In this document: positions 8,680 to 17,897 of the stretch, piece by piece
How positions within the stretch are numbered: the stretch's first letter is position 1
Layout of the letters: each line of letters begins with the position of its first letter
Assembly (NCBI RefSeq): GCF_004795105.1
Contig: NZ_SSBL01000002.1
Coordinates: forward strand, 310,001 to 374,000
Source: Streptomyces sp. A0642
GTDB lineage: Bacteria > Actinomycetota > Actinomycetes > Streptomycetales > Streptomycetaceae
DNA length: 64,000 bases
Reading direction: 5' to 3'
The notes under the pieces: generated by a model
What the model was told of the DNA's origin: nothing
What the model saw: the letters and a program-made list of their open reading frames with translations, nothing else
Database searches by the model: none
Made by a program: the position numbers and the translations under genes

Positions 8680-11600
8680 TCACTCCGGCAGCGACGGCGC
8701 CACCTTCGCGGGCGTCCGCGCCAGCGACTCCAGGGCGATCCGGATCGCCTCGTCCAGCTGCGGGTCCCGGCCCGCGGCATGGTCCTGCGGGGTCATGACG
8801 ACCTCGACGTCGGGGTCGACGCCGTGGTTCTCGACTCCCCACCCGTACCCCTCCAGCCAGAAGGCGTACTTGGGCTGCGTGACCAGCGTGCCGTCGACGA
8901 GCCGGTACCGGCTGTCGATGCCCACCACGCCGCCCCAGGTGCGGACGCCGACCACCGGCCCGATGTTCAGCGCCTTGATCGCCGCGTTCACGATGTCGCC
9001 GTCCGAACCGGAGAACTCGTTCGCGACGGCCACGACGGGGCCGCGCGGCGCGTCACCCGGATAGCTGGAGGGCCGCATGCCGCGGGGCAGGTCCCAGCCG
9101 ACGATGCGGCGGGCCAGCTTCTCCACGACGAGCTGCGAGGTGTGGCCGCCGCGGTTCTCCCGTACGTCCACGACCAGGCCCTCGCGGGCGACCTCGGTGC
9201 GCAGGTCGCGGTGGATCTGCGCCCAGCCCGAGCCGACCATGTCGGGGACGTGGAGGTATCCGAGGCGCCCGCCGGACCGCTCGTGGACGTACGCGCGCCG
9301 GTCGGCGATCCACGCGTGGTACCGCAGCGCCTCCTCGTCGGCGATCGGCACGACCACGACGTGGCGCGGGTCGCCGCCGTCGACCGGCGAGACGGTCAGC
9401 TCGACGGGTTTGCCGGCGGAACCGGTCAGCAGCGGTGCGGGACCGGTCAGCGGGTCGACGGGGTGGCCGTCCACCGCCACGATCGCGTCGCCGGCACGCA
9501 CCGCGACTCCGGGCGCGGCGAGGGGCGCCCGGGCGGCCGGGTCGGAGGTCTCGGACGGCAGGATGCGGTCGATGCGCCAGCTCCCGTCGTCGGCGCGGGA
9601 GAGGTCGGCGCCGAGCAGTCCCTGCCGGGCGGAGTCGTCGCGCCAGCCGCCGGACGGGGTCACATAGGCGTGCGAGGTGCCGAGTTCGCCCTGCACCTCC
9701 CAGAGGAGGTCGATGAGGTCGTCGTGGGTGGCGACGCGTTCCAGGACGGGCCGGTAGCGGTCCAGGACGCCGTCCCAGTCGACACCGCCCATGTCGGGCC
9801 GCCAGAAGTTGTCCCGCATGATGCGGCCGGCCTCGTCGTACATCTGGCGCCATTCGGCGGCCGGGTCGAGGGTGCGGCGCACCCGGGAGAGGTCGACGGT
9901 GACGTTGCCCTCGTCGCTGTCGTCGTCGGAGCCGGACACCCGGCTGTCGGACGGGACGACGCGCAGCTTGCCGTGGCTGTGCAGGACCAGCCGCCTGCCG
10001 TCGCCGCTGACCGCGAACCGGCTGATGTCGGAGGCGAGTTCCTCGCAGCGCAGTTTCTCCAGGTCGTACCGCTCCAGCACGGGCTCGGGGCCGTGGGCGT
10101 CGGGGGTGGCCGCGCTCGTGCCGAGCACTCCGGTCACCGGGTGGCGCAGCCACAGCAGGCCGTCCTTCGCGGCGCGCAGCGAGGAGTAGCTGGCGGCCTC
10201 GACGGGCAGCGGCACGATCCGGTCGGCGAGGCCGTCCAGGTCGATGCGGGTGACGGGCAGCGCGGTGGGGTTGTCCTCGCCGTCGCCGCCCTTCTCCTTC
10301 TCGGTCGGGCGGCCGTGGAGCTGCGGCCCGAACGGGGAGGGGGTGGTCGCGGCGAGCGTCAGCAGGTGCGGACGGCAGGCGCCGATGAACGCCATGTCGA
10401 AGACGTGGGCGTCGTAGACCGGGTCGAAGGCACGCTCGGAGAGGAAGGCGAGGTGCTTTCCGTCGGCGGTGAAGGCGGGTGCGAAGTCCCGGAACCGCAG
10501 CGGGGTCGCCTCGGAGACCGACAGGTCCGCCAGGTGCGCGAGTTTGAGCTGGCTCAGCGGCTCGGGGCCGGGGTGCGACCAGGCGAGCCAGGCGGAGTCG
10601 GGCGAGAAGACGAGGCCGGAGGCGTCGCCGTGCTCGCTGCGGTCCACCTCGTGGACCTCGCCGCTCCCCCGCTCGACGATCAGTACACGTCCGTCGTGGG
10701 CCGCGACGGCAAACCGGCTGCCGTCCGGTGCCGGCGCCAGGTCGAGGACCCGGCCGATCCGGCCCGCGGCGAGGCGGCGCGGCACGGCTCCGGGGCCGGT
10801 TCCGGTAGCGGGGGCGCATTCCAGCGCGTCGTCGCCCTCGGCGTCGGTGACCCAGACGACGTGCTGGTCGCCGTCGGCCTGGAAGGCGTGCGGAAGCCTC
10901 GCGCGCACGCCGGGTTCGACGGCGAGCGCGCGGGCCGGGCCCTCGCGGTGGGTGACCCAGTGGACGGCCCCGCGGGAGCCGACGGCGCTGCCGCGGCCGG
11001 TGCGGTCGGGGGACGCGGTGTGCAGGTGGCTGCCGGCGTGCACGGGGTGCGGCTGGAGGTCGGCGCGCTGGCCGCCGAGCCGGATGTCGAGGCGGCGGGG
11101 TTCGTCGCCGTCCAGGCTGTCCAGGAGCCAGAGTTCACCGGCGGACGCGTAGGCGACGCGCGTGCCGTCGGTGGTGGCGTGCCGGGCGTAGAAGCCGTCG
11201 ACGCCGGTGTGCCGGCGCAGGTCCGTGCCGTTGGGGAGGGAGGAGTAGAGCGCGCCGACGCCTTCGTGATCGGAGAGGAAGGCGATGCGCTCGCCGACCC
11301 ACAGGGGGCATTCGATGTTGCCGTCAAGCCCTTCGTGGACGCGTGCGAACTCCCCCGGGTCCCCCTCGGCCGCGATCCAGAGCTTGCCCGCGGTGCCGCC
11401 CCGGTAGCGCTTCCAGGTGGCGGCCTCGCGCCCCATGGTGGCCGAGAGCAGCAGGACGCGTCCGCCGGGACCGTACGCGAGGGAGCCGACCGGTCCGTAC
11501 GGGAGGGTCCGTGCGGGGCCGCCGTCGACCGGGACGGCCCGGGCCCAGCTGCGCCGCAGGGAGACCTGGCCCTGGGTGCTGGTGACCAGCACGTCGCCGT

Positions 11601-11892
11601 CGGGGGTCCAGCCGCGTACGGCGGTCCGCGCGTCGCCCCAGTGGGTCAGCCGCCGGGAGGGGCCGCCGTCGACGGGCGCGAGGTGCACCTCGGGCGCCCC
11701 GTCGCGGGTGGACGTCCAGGCGACGAGGGTGCCGTCGGGCGATATGCGCGGCTGGGTGACAGGACGGTTGTCGGCGCTGACACGCCAGGCTCGGCCGCCG
11801 TCGAGCGGCGCGAGCCAGACATCGTCCTCGGCGGTGAAGACGATCGAGTCGCCCTGGACATGGGGATACCGGAGGTAGGAAGGCTGTGTCAC
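8680..11892 (-). CDS. Tricorn protease homologue (S41 family)
   Basis: The protein is 1070 residues (1073 if started at GTG 11901) and contains no signal peptide, consistent with a cytosolic Tricorn-type protease that degrades short peptides downstream of the proteasome. Residues 1-~650 form WD-like beta-propeller repeats (PRISPDGTLVAW, GLVFSPDSAWLAWS, PAFTADGKHLAFLSE). A PDZ-like block follows (RAGDAIVAVDGHPVDPLTG, about 820). The C-terminal S41 core has the active-site Ser in NEFSGSDGDI at about 980 and a His in ELGTSHAYV at about 750. The start at 11892 is chosen because TAGGGT lies seven bases upstream, suggesting leaderless transcription. Confidence 0.93.
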   Translation of the reverse strand: MTQPSYLRYPHVQGDSIVFTAEDDVWLAPLDGGRAWRVSADNRPVTQPRISPDGTLVAWTSTRDGAPEVHLAPVDGGPSRRLTHWGDARTAVRGWTPDGDVLVTSTQGQVSLRRSWARAVPVDGGPARTLPYGPVGSLAYGPGGRVLLLSATMGREAATWKRYRGGTAGKLWIAAEGDPGEFARVHEGLDGNIECPLWVGERIAFLSDHEGVGALYSSLPNGTDLRRHTGVDGFYARHATTDGTRVAYASAGELWLLDSLDGDEPRRLDIRLGGQRADLQPHPVHAGSHLHTASPDRTGRGSAVGSRGAVHWVTHREGPARALAVEPGVRARLPHAFQADGDQHVVWVTDAEGDDALECAPATGTGPGAVPRRLAAGRIGRVLDLAPAPDGSRFAVAAHDGRVLIVERGSGEVHEVDRSEHGDASGLVFSPDSAWLAWSHPGPEPLSQLKLAHLADLSVSEATPLRFRDFAPAFTADGKHLAFLSERAFDPVYDAHVFDMAFIGACRPHLLTLAATTPSPFGPQLHGRPTEKEKGGDGEDNPTALPVTRIDLDGLADRIVPLPVEAASYSSLRAAKDGLLWLRHPVTGVLGTSAATPDAHGPEPVLERYDLEKLRCEELASDISRFAVSGDGRRLVLHSHGKLRVVPSDSRVSGSDDDSDEGNVTVDLSRVRRTLDPAAEWRQMYDEAGRIMRDNFWRPDMGGVDWDGVLDRYRPVLERVATHDDLIDLLWEVQGELGTSHAYVTPSGGWRDDSARQGLLGADLSRADDGSWRIDRILPSETSDPAARAPLAAPGVAVRAGDAIVAVDGHPVDPLTGPAPLLTGSAGKPVELTVSPVDGGDPRHVVVVPIADEEALRYHAWIADRRAYVHERSGGRLGYLHVPDMVGSGWAQIHRDLRTEVAREGLVVDVRENRGGHTSQLVVEKLARRIVGWDLPRGMRPSSYPGDAPRGPVVAVANEFSGSDGDIVNAAIKALNIGPVVGVRTWGGVVGIDSRYRLVDGTLVTQPKYAFWLEGYGWGVENHGVDPDVEVVMTPQDHAAGRDPQLDEAIRIALESLARTPAKVAPSLPE

Positions 11893-11899
11893 ATCGATC

Positions 11900-11905
11900 A
11901 CCCTA
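11900..11905 (-). promoter_or_regulatory. Candidate -10 (TAGGGT) of the Tricorn gene, leaderless type
   Basis: TAGGGT is followed by seven bases and then GTG at 11892. No purine-rich ribosome-binding site is visible in between. No TTGAC-like -35 was seen. Confidence 0.4.
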
Positions 11906-12025
11906 GGCCGCGGCAGTGGCGGGCGGAACGGAGTTGGCCGGAGTCCGCCTTACGGTGGCCCGGCGCACGCGGAAGCGCGCAGGCGACGGCGCGGCCGCCG
12001 TGCCGGAACGGCCGGGCGGTTCAGG

Positions 12026-12571
12026 TCACTTGCCCTGGGGACGCTCCGTGACCGTGACGGTCACCGTGACCGTCGGCCGGGCCCCTCCCCCGCCGCCCTT
12101 GCCGTCGTCCGGAGCGGAGGTCGCGGGCGGCGCCTCGCAGTTGCCGAGCAGGGTGGCCCGGAACACGGTGCGGCCGTCGGCCTTCGCCGTCAGGTCCCCG
12201 CGCACGCACCGGCCGTCGACCGCCTGGCGTACCTGGCCGGCGACCGTGATGTCCCGGCCGTCCTTCGTCCGGCCGCGGCAGTCGACGTCGGCGAGGCGGC
12301 GCGGGGAGGCGGTGGCCGAACCCGCCCGCCCGGACGAGGCCTTCGCTCCTCCCGCGTTCACCTTCGCCGTGCAGGTCAGCCACTGCACGTCGACGCCTTC
12401 GTGCTCCAGCGCACGGGTCGCCGTGCGGTCGGTGGTCACCGCGATGGACGCGGTGTTGAGCCCGTCCGCGGGTTCGCAGGCGGTGACGCCCACGACGACG
12501 GTGGCCGCCAGGCAGACCGCGGCCGGAATACGACGGGTCGCCCGGCGACCCCATGCCCTTGATGTCCCCAT
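12026..12571 (-). CDS. Putative secreted lipoprotein
   Basis: The 181-residue product begins MGTSRAWGRRATRRIPAAV, a basic n-region, followed by a hydrophobic run and the lipobox VTAC at about residues 29-32. It should be exported and lipidated at the Cys. The mature part contains two possible disulfide pairs (WLTCTAK, VDCRG, CVRG, GNC) and a DUF4333-like layout (conserved Cys, TAKADGRTVFRA). It ends with a glycine-rich run and a TVTVTVTVT tail. Function unknown. Upstream in-frame codons from 12676 are not supported. It lies alone between the Tricorn and rsmE genes. Confidence 0.7.
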   Translation of the reverse strand: MGTSRAWGRRATRRIPAAVCLAATVVVGVTACEPADGLNTASIAVTTDRTATRALEHEGVDVQWLTCTAKVNAGGAKASSGRAGSATASPRRLADVDCRGRTKDGRDITVAGQVRQAVDGRCVRGDLTAKADGRTVFRATLLGNCEAPPATSAPDDGKGGGGGARPTVTVTVTVTERPQGK

Positions 12572-12700
12572 ACGGGCAGCTTCCCACCGCTCCGGACCCG
12601 GCGGTAGACCGCTTGCGGCCACAACCACCCGAAAGGGAAGCACCTGAGAGCGACCGTCAGAGGGGGGCGGCGTCACCCACCCCCCACGGGGCGGCCGGCC

Positions 12701-13447
12701 CTATGACCAGCGGCCCGTGCGCCCCAGCAGCAGCGCCGTCGCCGCGGTGCCCGCCGTCGAGGTCCGCAGCACGGTCCTCCCGAGCCGGCAGGTCCGGGCG
12801 CCGGCGGCGGCGAACACGGCCAACTCGTCCGGGGAGACCCCGCCTTCGGGACCGACGACCAGCACGATCTCGCCCTCGTCGGGCAGGTGCACGGTGGCCA
12901 GCGGCTCACTTCCGTACCCGCGGTCCTCGTGCAGTACCGCCGCGAAGTCGGCCGTGGCCAGAAGTGCGGCAACCTGTTTGGTCGTCATCGCGTCCGTCAC
13001 GTCCGGGAACCGCACCCGGCGCGACTGCTTGCCGGCCTCGCGGGCCGTACTGCGCCACTTCGCCAGGGACTTGAGACCCCGGTCGCCCTTCCACTGGGTG
13101 ATGCAGCGGGCGGCCTGCCACGGGACGACCGCGTCGACGCCGGTCTCCGTCATCGTCTCGACGGCGACCTCGCCCCGGTCGCCCTTGGGCAGCGCCTGGA
13201 CGACGGTGATGCGGACGCCGGGGCGGGGCTCCTCGTGGACGGCGTCCAGACCGGTGATCACCAGCCGGTCCTTGCCCTCGGCCGCCGACACGACGCCCTC
13301 GGCCCAGGCACCGCGTCCGTCCGTCAGGACGACGTCCTCACCGGCGTGCAGGCGTTTCACCGAGACGGCGTGCCGGCCCTCGGGGCCCTCCAGGACGAAC
13401 TCGGGCCCGCCCGGCAGCTGTTCGACGACGAAGACGGGTGCCGTCAC
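12701..13447 (-). CDS. rsmE: 16S rRNA m3U1498 methyltransferase RsmE
   Basis: The 248-residue SPOUT-class enzyme methylates U1498 of 16S rRNA. The trefoil-knot motifs are at the C-terminus: VLVVGPEGGVSPDELA (about 200-215) and RLGRTVLRTSTAGTAA (SAM site). The PUA-like N-terminal RHAVSVKRLHAGEDVVLTDG is conserved. GTG 13447 follows GAGGAG at six bases and overlaps the upstream gene by four bases. A C-terminal GRW-containing end is typical. Confidence 0.96.
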   Translation of the reverse strand: MTAPVFVVEQLPGGPEFVLEGPEGRHAVSVKRLHAGEDVVLTDGRGAWAEGVVSAAEGKDRLVITGLDAVHEEPRPGVRITVVQALPKGDRGEVAVETMTETGVDAVVPWQAARCITQWKGDRGLKSLAKWRSTAREAGKQSRRVRFPDVTDAMTTKQVAALLATADFAAVLHEDRGYGSEPLATVHLPDEGEIVLVVGPEGGVSPDELAVFAAAGARTCRLGRTVLRTSTAGTAATALLLGRTGRWS

Positions 13448-14517
13448 TGTGTACTCCTCGTGCTCAGTGCCGTCCGTGCGGCGTCCATTTCCTCGGCGAG
13501 CAGCCTGACCAGCCGTCCCGCGGGCAGCTCGCGGGCCATCCGGTGGCCCTGCCCGGCCCACAGTGCCATGCCCTGCGCGTCCCCGGCCTTGGCCGCCGCC
13601 TTGCGCAGCGCGGCCGTCAGATGGTGCACCTGCGGGTAGGCGGCGGGGGCGTACGGCCCGTGCTCGCGTACGAAGCGGTTGACGAGGCCGCGGGCCGGGC
13701 GGCCGGAGAACGCCCGGGTGAGGGTGGTGCGGACGAACAGCGGGTTGTTCAGGGCCTGCTTGTGGAGCAGATGGGCGCCCGACTCGGGGCAGGCCAGGAA
13801 GGCGGTGCCGAGCTGTGCCGCGTCGGCGCCCGCCGCCAGCACCGCGGCGATCTGGGAGCCGCGCATCAGTCCGCCCGCGGCGACGACCGGTATCTGCACG
13901 GTCTCGCGGACCTGGCCCACCAGGCAGAGCAGCCCGGTGCCCGAGCCGTCGGCCTGCGGGTCGTCACGGAAGGTGGACTGGTGGCCTCCCGCCTCGACGC
14001 CCTGGGCGCAGACGGCGTCGGCGCCCGCCCACTGGGCGGCCTGGGCCTCTTCGGGCGAGGTGACCGTGACGACGGTGTACGTGCCCGCCGCGGCGAACGC
14101 GTCGAGGGTGTCGCGGGAGGGGCAGCCGAACGTGAAGGACACGACCGGGACGGGGTCCTCCAGGAGGATGGCGAGCTTGGCCTCGTAGCCGTCGTCGCCG
14201 CAGGCGTCGGTGTCGCCGAGCTGGGTCTCGTACCAGGAGACCTCGCCCGCGAGCTGGTGCCGGTACACCTCGACGGAGGCCGGGTCGGCGAGGTCGGGCT
14301 GCGGCATGAAGAGGTTGACGCCGAAGGGCTGGCCGGTGAGGCCGCGCACCTGTTTGATCTCGTTGTACATGCCGTCCGCCGTCTTGTACCCGGCGGCCAG
14401 GAAGCCGAGCCCGCCGGCCTCGGCGACGGCCGCGACGAGCTGCGGGCAGGAGGTGCCGCCCGCCATCGGGGCCTGCACGATCGGATACCGGCAGAGATCG
14501 GTCAACGCGGATGACAT
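13444..14517 (-). CDS. Nitronate monooxygenase (2-nitropropane dioxygenase type)
   Basis: The 357-residue FMN-dependent TIM-barrel enzyme oxidises alkyl nitronates. The signature RYPIVQAPMAGG opens the protein, followed by GGLGFLAAGY (residues 36-45). GVEAGGHQS (about 183) holds the catalytic His, and IPVVAAGGL and AGADAAQLGTAFL (about 220-250) form the FMN phosphate site. It overlaps rsmE by GTGA and probably shares its transcript. The hairpin at 14586-14614 and the MITE separate it from dnaJ. Confidence 0.93.
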   Translation of the reverse strand: MSSALTDLCRYPIVQAPMAGGTSCPQLVAAVAEAGGLGFLAAGYKTADGMYNEIKQVRGLTGQPFGVNLFMPQPDLADPASVEVYRHQLAGEVSWYETQLGDTDACGDDGYEAKLAILLEDPVPVVSFTFGCPSRDTLDAFAAAGTYTVVTVTSPEEAQAAQWAGADAVCAQGVEAGGHQSTFRDDPQADGSGTGLLCLVGQVRETVQIPVVAAGGLMRGSQIAAVLAAGADAAQLGTAFLACPESGAHLLHKQALNNPLFVRTTLTRAFSGRPARGLVNRFVREHGPYAPAAYPQVHHLTAALRKAAAKAGDAQGMALWAGQGHRMARELPAGRLVRLLAEEMDAARTALSTRSTQ

Positions 14518-14585
14518 GACCGCATCGTGTCATGTCCCTCGTGGCCCGTGATGCGCACCCCGCTGCCACGTTTTGTCCGCAATGC

Positions 14586-14614
14586 GGTACGGGCCCGGAA
14601 ACCGGGCCCGTACC
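14586..14614. terminator. Perfect hairpin between dnaJ and the nitronate monooxygenase gene
   Basis: The palindrome GGTACGGGCCCGG-aaa-CCGGGCCCGTACC (13-bp stem, 3-base loop) lies downstream of the hrcA-dnaJ pair on the minus strand. It is likely a terminator or transcript-processing site that limits read-through into the nitronate monooxygenase-rsmE pair. Confidence 0.75.
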
Positions 14615-14630
14615 GTGTCGACGCGCGGAC

Positions 14631-14811
14631 CTAGGGCGTGTTTCGAAAGTCCCGCCTGCTCGGCGACGCCTGGCACGCACACTCGCCGCGTTGTCGGGAT
14701 CGCCCCGATACAACCAGTATCGGGGCGACCCTCCGCCTTGCGATCGCACGCACCAGGCGCCGCCGAGCCCGCCCTCCGGGCGGACGGCGCTACTTTCGAA
14801 ACACGCCCTAG
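14631..14811. mobile_element. 181-bp MITE-like element with perfect terminal inverted repeats
   Basis: The ends at 14631-14650 (ctagggcgtgtttcgaaagt) and 14792-14811 are perfect 20-bp inverted repeats of each other. Each ends in CTAG, which could be a 4-bp target duplication like the CTAR duplications of the IS5 family. Imperfect inner arms flank a 12-bp perfect central hairpin (14700-14711 with 14717-14728, 5-base loop). It carries no ORF, so it would be moved in trans. It may also fold into a transcribed stem-loop downstream of dnaJ. Confidence 0.75.
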
Positions 14812-15944
14812 CGGCCGTTGAACGCGTCCTTGAGGCGCGAGAACAGGCCCTGCTGCCCGGGCTGGAACTGGCCGGTGGGCCGCTCCTCGCCGCGCAGCTT
14901 CGCCAGCTCGCGCAGGAGGCGTTCCTGCTCCGGGTCCATCTTGGTCGGGGTCATCACCTCGACGTGGACGATCAGGTCGCCTCGCCCGCCGCCGCGCAGG
15001 TGCGTGATGCCGCGCCCGTGCAGGGGGACGGACTGGCCGGACTGGGTGCCCGGCCGGATGTCGACCTCCTCCAGACCGTCGAGCGTCTCCAGCGGCACCT
15101 TGGTGCCGAGGGCCGCAGCGGTCATGGGGATGGTGACCGTGCAGTGCAGATCGTCGCCGCGCCGCTGGAACACGGCGTGCGGCAGCTCGTGGATCTCGAC
15201 GTAGAGATCGCCGGCGGGGCCGCCGCCGGGGCCGACCTCGCCCTCGCCCGCGAGCTGGATGCGGGTGCCGTTGTCGACACCGGCGGGGATCTTCACGGTG
15301 AGCGTGCGCCGCGAGCGGATGCGGCCGTCACCGGCGCACTCCGGGCACGGCGTCGGCACGACCGTGCCGAAGCCCTGGCACTGGGGGCAGGGCCGCGAGG
15401 TCATGACCTGGCCGAGGAAGGACCGGGTGACCTGGGAGACCTCGCCGCGGCCGCGGCACATGTCACAGGTCTGGGCGGAGGTGCCGGGTGCGGCGCCCTC
15501 GCCGCTGCAGGTCGTGCAGACGACGGCCGTGTCGACCTGGATGTCCTTGGTCGTACCGAAGGCCGACTCGGAGAGGTCGATCTCCAGCCGGATCATGGCG
15601 TCCTGGCCGCGGCGCGTACGCGAACGGGGTCCGCGCTGCGACGACGCACCGAAGAACGCGTCCATGATGTCGGAGAAGTTGCCGAAGCCGCCCTGTCCGA
15701 ATCCGCCCGCGCCACCGCCTCCGGAGGCGGACAGCGGGTCGCCGCCGAGGTCGTAGACCTGCTTCTTCTGAGCGTCCGACAACACCTCGTAAGCGGCGTT
15801 GATCTCCTTGAACCGCTCCTGGGTCTTCGGATCGGGGTTCACATCCGGGTGCAGCTCGCGGGCGAGCCTCCGGAAGGCCTTCTTGATCTCGTCCTGAGAA
15901 GCGTCGCGGCGTACGCCGAGTACGGCGTAGTAGTCGGTGGCCAC
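14808..15944 (-). CDS. dnaJ: Molecular chaperone DnaJ (type I)
   Basis: The 378-residue type I Hsp40 stimulates DnaK ATPase. Its J domain (residues 1-70) carries HPD in RELHPDVNPD and is followed by a G/F region. The zinc finger has four CxxCxGxG-type repeats: CTTCSGEG, CDMCRGRG, CPQCQGFG, CPECAGDG. The C-terminal substrate domain ends KDAFNGR. It starts with GTG directly after the hrcA TAA, giving an hrcA-dnaJ operon and making it the HrcA-linked DnaJ of this genome. The TAG stop lies wholly in the CTAG end of the MITE-like element. Confidence 0.97.
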   Translation of the reverse strand: MATDYYAVLGVRRDASQDEIKKAFRRLARELHPDVNPDPKTQERFKEINAAYEVLSDAQKKQVYDLGGDPLSASGGGGAGGFGQGGFGNFSDIMDAFFGASSQRGPRSRTRRGQDAMIRLEIDLSESAFGTTKDIQVDTAVVCTTCSGEGAAPGTSAQTCDMCRGRGEVSQVTRSFLGQVMTSRPCPQCQGFGTVVPTPCPECAGDGRIRSRRTLTVKIPAGVDNGTRIQLAGEGEVGPGGGPAGDLYVEIHELPHAVFQRRGDDLHCTVTIPMTAAALGTKVPLETLDGLEEVDIRPGTQSGQSVPLHGRGITHLRGGGRGDLIVHVEVMTPTKMDPEQERLLRELAKLRGEERPTGQFQPGQQGLFSRLKDAFNGR

Positions 15945-16961
15945 TTACGACTCCGCCAGGATCTGTCCGACGTAACGTGCCACTGCGCGTACCGCTCCCA
16001 TCGTTCCGGGGTAGTCCATGCGGGTCGGTCCGACCACGCCGAGTTTGGCGACTGCCTCGTCGCCCGAACCGTAGCCGACCGCGACCACGGACGTGGAGTT
16101 GAGCCCTTCGTGGGCGTTCTCGTGCCCGATACGTACGGTCATGCCCGAGTCCTTGGCCTCGCCGAGCAGCTTCAGCAGCACGACCTGCTCCTCCAGTGCC
16201 TCCAGCACCGGCCGGATCATCACGGGGAAGTCGTGCCCGAAACGGGTGAGGTTGGAGGTGCCGCCGATCATCAGCCGCTCCTCCGTCTCCTCGACGAGGC
16301 ATTCGAGGAGGACCGAGAGCACGGTGGACACGGTTCCCCGGTCCTCGCTCTCGAAGGATTCCGGCAGGTCCTGCACCAGTTGCGGGACGTCCGCGAAGCG
16401 GCGCCCGACGACCCGGCTGTTGAGCCGGGCCCGCAGATCGGCGACCGAGGTCTCGCCGAACGGCGCGGGGCAGTCGACGAGCCGCTGTTCGACCCGGCCG
16501 GTGTCCGTGATCAGCACGAGCATCAGCCGGGCGGGGGCCAGGGGCAGCAGTTCCACGTGCCGCACCGTCGAGCGGGTCAGCGAGGGGTACTGCACGACGG
16601 CGACCTGCCGGGTCAGCTGCGCGAGCAGCCGCACGGTACGTCCCACGACGTCGTCGAGGTCGACCGCGCCGTCGAGGAAGTTCTGGATGGCGCGGCGCTC
16701 CGGCGACGACAGGGGCTTGACGCCCGCGAGCTTGTCGACGAAGAGCCGGTATCCCTTGTCCGTCGGGATGCGTCCCGCGCTGGTGTGCGGCTGGGCGATG
16801 AAGCCCTCGTCCTCCAGCACCGCCATGTCGTTGCGGACGGTGGCCGGGGAGACCCCCAGCTGGTGCCGCTCCGTGAGCGCCTTGGAGCCGACGGGCTCCT
16901 CGGTGCCGACATAGTCCTGGACGATGGCGCGCAGCACTTCGAGTCTGCGTTCGCTGAGCAT
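15945..16961 (-). CDS. hrcA: Heat-inducible transcription repressor HrcA
   Basis: The 338-residue repressor binds CIRCE operators of class I heat-shock genes such as groESL. A winged-helix DNA-binding domain lies at about residues 1-100 ([32 protein letters not shown]). GAF-like and dimerisation parts follow, with the conserved C-terminal [13 protein letters not shown] 16961 has GGAGGT seven bases upstream. A CIRCE palindrome lies 56 bases before the start at 17017-17043, so autoregulation is expected. Confidence 0.97.
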   Translation of the reverse strand: MLSERRLEVLRAIVQDYVGTEEPVGSKALTERHQLGVSPATVRNDMAVLEDEGFIAQPHTSAGRIPTDKGYRLFVDKLAGVKPLSSPERRAIQNFLDGAVDLDDVVGRTVRLLAQLTRQVAVVQYPSLTRSTVRHVELLPLAPARLMLVLITDTGRVEQRLVDCPAPFGETSVADLRARLNSRVVGRRFADVPQLVQDLPESFESEDRGTVSTVLSVLLECLVEETEERLMIGGTSNLTRFGHDFPVMIRPVLEALEEQVVLLKLLGEAKDSGMTVRIGHENAHEGLNSTSVVAVGYGSGDEAVAKLGVVGPTRMDYPGTMGAVRAVARYVGQILAES

Positions 16962-17016
16962 CGCGCACACCTCCAGCTGTGTCCTCGGTGGTTCTCGGGC
17001 CGTTCCCGGTCCTGCC

Positions 17017-17043
17017 CTGGCACTCGGTACGTACGAGTGCCAG
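17017..17043. promoter_or_regulatory. CIRCE operator upstream of hrcA
   Basis: CTGGCACTC - 9 bases - GAGTGCCAG is a perfect 9-bp inverted repeat. The textbook CIRCE consensus is TTAGCACTC-N9-GAGTGCTAA, with the same half-site core GCACTC and spacer length. It lies just downstream of the hrcA -10, in position to block RNA polymerase. The spacer GGTACGTAC is itself near-palindromic. Confidence 0.9.
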
Positions 17044-17055
17044 CAGTCCTCCGCC

Positions 17056-17086
17056 AGTGTACGGCGACCGGGCGGCCCCCTAGCAA
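17056..17086 (-). promoter_or_regulatory. Candidate promoter of hrcA-dnaJ
   Basis: On the minus strand TTGCTA (17086-17081) is followed after 19 bases by TACACT (17061-17056), a plausible -35/-10 pair for the vegetative sigma factor. The CIRCE begins 13 bases downstream of the -10. Confidence 0.5.
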
Positions 17087-17131
17087 GGGCGACCGGCCAC
17101 GCTACCGCGAGACTGCGCAGGTCGTTGCCGA

Positions 17132-17137
17132 TAGCGT
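17132..17137 (+). promoter_or_regulatory. Candidate -10 (TAGCGT) for leaderless MBL-hydrolase gene
   Basis: TAGCGT is followed by exactly six bases and then the ATG at 17144. No ribosome-binding site can fit, so transcription probably starts at the A of ATG. Confidence 0.5.
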
Positions 17138-17143
17138 CGCCGT

Positions 17144-17884
17144 ATGGACGCCTCTTGGGAAGAGTTCGGCTGGGAGCGACTCGGACACGGTGTGGGCCGT
17201 CGACGGCTTCCGGTGTGGGATGCGACGGTGGCCCTGGTGTGCGGGGCGGACGGAGTGCTGCTCTGCGACACCGGGTCGTCACTCCGTGAAGCGGCCGAGG
17301 TACGGGGTCAGGCGCAGGCGCTGCTGGGCCGGAGGGTGACGCATATCGCACTCAGCCATCCCCATTTCGATCATGTGCTGGGCGCGGCGGCCTTCTCCGG
17401 GACGCAGGTGTTCGGCGCCGTCGGCATGACGGAGCTGCTGCGGCGCGGGGCGGACGAACTGCGCGAGGACGGGGTACGGCAGGGCCTGCCCGCACAGGAC
17501 GCGGCCGAGTCCGCCGATGCGCTGGTGGCGCCGCACCACGAGGTCTTGGCCGAGTGGACGCTCGATCTGGGCGGTGGACGCGAGGTGCTGCTCGTGAACA
17601 TGGGCCCCGCGCACAGCGGCCACGATCTGGCGGTGGTGGTCCCCGGCGCCCCGGCCTCCCCCGGCTCCCGCACGATCGTGTTCTGCGGCGACCTGGTCGA
17701 GGAGTCCGGCGAGCCGCAGGCGGGCCCGGACGCCTTCCCCGGGCACTGGCCGGCGGCACTGGACCGGCTGCTGGCGCTGGGCGGCGAGGACGCGCTGTAC
17801 GTGCCGGGGCACGGGGCCGTGGTGGACGCCGCGTTCGTACGGGCCCAGCGCGACGCCCTCGCCGCCAGGTTCGGCGTGTCGTAG
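17144..17884 (+). CDS. MBL-fold metallo-hydrolase
   Basis: The 246-residue protein has the metallo-beta-lactamase motif [16 protein letters not shown] (about residues 67-82), with the HxHxDH ligands. A third His lies in GPAHSGHDL, an Asp in VFCGDLVEE, and a final VPGHGAVVD. This is the layout of the glyoxalase-II-like MBL branch, acting on thioester or phosphoester-like substrates in the cytosol. The substrate is unknown. It is transcribed divergently from hrcA and is followed 25 bases later by the DUF3097 gene, which has its own -10-like box. Confidence 0.85.
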   Translation: MDASWEEFGWERLGHGVGRRRLPVWDATVALVCGADGVLLCDTGSSLREAAEVRGQAQALLGRRVTHIALSHPHFDHVLGAAAFSGTQVFGAVGMTELLRRGADELREDGVRQGLPAQDAAESADALVAPHHEVLAEWTLDLGGGREVLLVNMGPAHSGHDLAVVVPGAPASPGSRTIVFCGDLVEESGEPQAGPDAFPGHWPAALDRLLALGGEDALYVPGHGAVVDAAFVRAQRDALAARFGVS

Positions 17885-17897
17885 CCCGCTCCCCGCT

